Source: Bacteroidales bacterium (GTDB lineage Bacteria > Bacteroidota > Bacteroidia > Bacteroidales > NBLH01). From it: a stretch of 6,013 bases of DNA. Of the stretch, positions 4,934-6,013 are shown one piece after another. Location of the stretch: the NCBI GenBank assembly GCA_026988445.1, contig JALSLF010000615.1, positions 1-6,013 on the forward strand, written 5' to 3'. The translations under genes were made by a program, and so were the position numbers. Position 1 is the stretch's first letter. The number at the start of each line of letters is the position of its first letter. The notes under the pieces are model-generated. The model saw nothing but the letters and a program-made list of their open reading frames with translations, searched no databases and was not told where the DNA came from.

Positions 4934-6013
4934 TTAATGCGAACCACCACTTACACATGCTGAGTGGCAAGCTGAATGACAAGCTGAATGACAAGCCGAA
5001 TGACAAGCTGAGTGGCAAGCCGAATGACAAGCATCGTGGCAAACATTTATATTCTCAATAATGTCTAAGGAAGGGGCTGTAATATGATCAATATTTACCG
5101 GTATATCATATTCCAATTCATGCGGGTTAAAATCCCAATAATCATAATCATCATCTTGATAAAATAAACTACTGTGCCTTGTGTTATACCAATACCACCA
5201 TAAATGGTTTTGCCTTTCTGTGCGAAATACTTCTTGCCGCTCTTGCGGAATGTTTTTTTGCATCCATTCGTTCATTAATTTACGATAGTACTTTTTAGTT
5301 TCTTCAACATCGCAATCCCAAGCCTTTTTTTGGATATTTTTAACAATTAAATTTAATAAATCACTCAGTTCTTCTTGCGAAAACTCTCCATCATCGGCAA
5401 GTGAATTGTAAAGCTGTGTTTCGTATTCGTCTAAACCAAATTGTTCCGGTGTACCTTTTACTTGTGCAAAAAGGGGTGATTTTCTTCTAATACTGATAAT
5501 ACCGCGCATTTCCAATGATTTAATCATCCCGCTAAGGATACTTTTAAAAGGTATTTCCAAATAAAATGCTGCTTCAAGCGGATTCAATGTAGTACAAATT
5601 TTACCGTCGATATGATAATGCGAGAGTGTTAGTTGTGGTGGTGTCCAATCCAGTTTTCCCCAGTCAATTTCATCTTTTTGATTGATTACTTTCGACATGG
5701 ATCTATGTTTATTTATCACAATAAAATAAAAACCGGCAAGTATTACCAATATCCAAATCCACCAGTTCGATTTATCTTTTTTTGCCTTTTTTGCTGCTTT
5801 TTTTGCATAAAACTCATCCCAATAAGCATCGTCTTTTACTATTTCTTCTTTACTTTGTGCCTGTGTTACGGATAATGCGCTCAAATTAAACCAAGCGGGT
5901 GGTAAATAAATTTGTACCAACATTTGATAACGGTTTTCCGGTTTTGTTTTATGAAACACCATTTGCAGTTTTCCCGTTTTGGTTTTCTGATAATCAATTA
6001 AATATTTATCATT
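4934..6013 (-). CDS. Membrane protein with Cys-His-Ser-Ala repeat tail, probable radical SAM substrate (partial, 5' end outside window)
   Basis: The frame has no stop between the ATG at 5962 and the window edge; 17 more codons (NDKYLIDYQKTK...) precede that ATG. The gene therefore almost certainly begins further right, and the ATG is internal. Numbering from it, residues 1-35 look like the end of a beta-rich domain (MLVQIYLPPAWFN). Residues 45-66 are lysine-rich, and 67-84 are one transmembrane helix (WWIWILVILAGFYFIVIN). Residues 108-160 resemble the DUF2207/TIGR04222 winged-helix-like motif ('PPQLTLSHYHIDG...LNPLEAAFYL...MIKSLEMRGIISI'). A helical part runs to about 245, then an aromatic and acidic stretch at 253-285. 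Residues 308-342 are seven CHxA units followed by CVSGGSH, giving eight Cys and eight His in 35 residues. It lies 69 bases upstream of the radical SAM gene on the same strand. I infer the tail is modified by that enzyme; direct metal binding by an unmodified tail is the main alternative. Topology is unresolved. Confidence 0.88.
   Translation of the reverse strand, partial: NDKYLIDYQKTKTGKLQMVFHKTKPENRYQMLVQIYLPPAWFNLSALSVTQAQSKEEIVKDDAYWDEFYAKKAAKKAKKDKSNWWIWILVILAGFYFIVINKHRSMSKVINQKDEIDWGKLDWTPPQLTLSHYHIDGKICTTLNPLEAAFYLEIPFKSILSGMIKSLEMRGIISIRRKSPLFAQVKGTPEQFGLDEYETQLYNSLADDGEFSQEELSDLLNLIVKNIQKKAWDCDVEETKKYYRKLMNEWMQKNIPQERQEVFRTERQNHLWWYWYNTRHSSLFYQDDDYDYWDFNPHELEYDIPVNIDHITAPSLDIIENINVCHDACHSACHSACHSACHSACHSACHSACVSGGSH
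4958..5041 (-). repeat. Seven tandem 12-bp units encoding the C-H-(S/D)-A tail
   Basis: Seven consecutive in-frame 12-base units, each coding Cys-His-Ser-Ala except the first, which codes Cys-His-Asp-Ala. They are followed by codons for CVSGGSH and a TAA. The units differ almost only at synonymous sites: TGC CAC alternates with TGT CAT as a linked pair, TCA with TCG, and GCT with GCA. In translation order, units 2 and 4 are identical, and units 5 and 6 are identical. This fits unit duplication followed by selection to keep the peptide. Confidence 0.95.

Noticed and set aside
4958..5041. CRISPR-like array.
   Set aside because: The units are 12 bases, directly adjacent, with no spacers, and in frame inside a coding region.
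4851..5042. A 63-codon open frame on the minus strand overlapping the repeat tail and the start of the radical SAM gene, as a possible short RiPP precursor.
   Set aside because: Its N-terminal half is just the Cys/His repeat read in another frame (Ser/Leu/Phe low complexity), and it overlaps the real tail gene and the start of the enzyme. The synonymous differences among repeat units protect the C-H-S-A frame, not this one.
4934..6013. His-Xaa-Ser (HxS) repeat system.
   Set aside because: The repeat here is C-H-S-A with a four-residue period, and only one radical SAM gene is present, whereas HxS loci have an H-x-S triplet repeat and two radical SAM enzymes.

Overview
The window looks like a chromosomal segment of a Bacteroidota (Bacteroidetes) bacterium. 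The DNA is AT-rich. Start codons are preceded by A-rich leaders rather than Shine-Dalgarno sequences. The S41 protease is of a type typical of that phylum. No close genus can be named from the sequence alone.

Left part (1-414): the window opens with the last 43 codons of a plus-strand gene that resembles the C-terminus of RNase P protein (rnpA). It is followed by a non-coding stretch holding a degenerate 7-bp tandem repeat (about 174-250), a short hairpin (296-320) and a clear, probably bidirectional terminator (359-388). This terminator separates the plus-strand gene from a convergent minus-strand gene. That gene (415-2079) encodes a complete, membrane-anchored S41/CtpA-like processing protease with an intact Ser-Lys-Gln catalytic set; it looks like housekeeping.

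Middle (2080-2527): 448 bases without a credible gene, holding several short dyads. One is a 19-bp near-palindrome overlapping a possible -7 promoter element for the protease. Another is a perfect 12-bp palindrome just after the last gene of the next operon.

Right part (2528-6013): a minus-strand, closely spaced three-gene cassette, in transcription order. (1) A membrane protein, cut by the right edge of the window, resembles the DUF2207/TIGR04222 type and ends in seven four-residue Cys-His-Ser/Asp-Ala units plus a CVSGGSH terminus. (2) A radical SAM/SPASM enzyme carries its own PqqD-like (RRE) N-terminal domain. (3) A four-helix membrane protein of unknown function follows. The most economical reading is a post-translational modification system of the RiPP type. 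In it, the RRE-bearing radical SAM enzyme would modify the Cys/His repeat tail of the membrane protein encoded immediately upstream, and the third gene would give a membrane partner. The substrate is unusual because it is a large membrane protein with a modifiable tail rather than a short secreted precursor. The chemistry and biological role are unknown. The substrate-enzyme pairing is inferred from adjacency and from the enzyme's domains.
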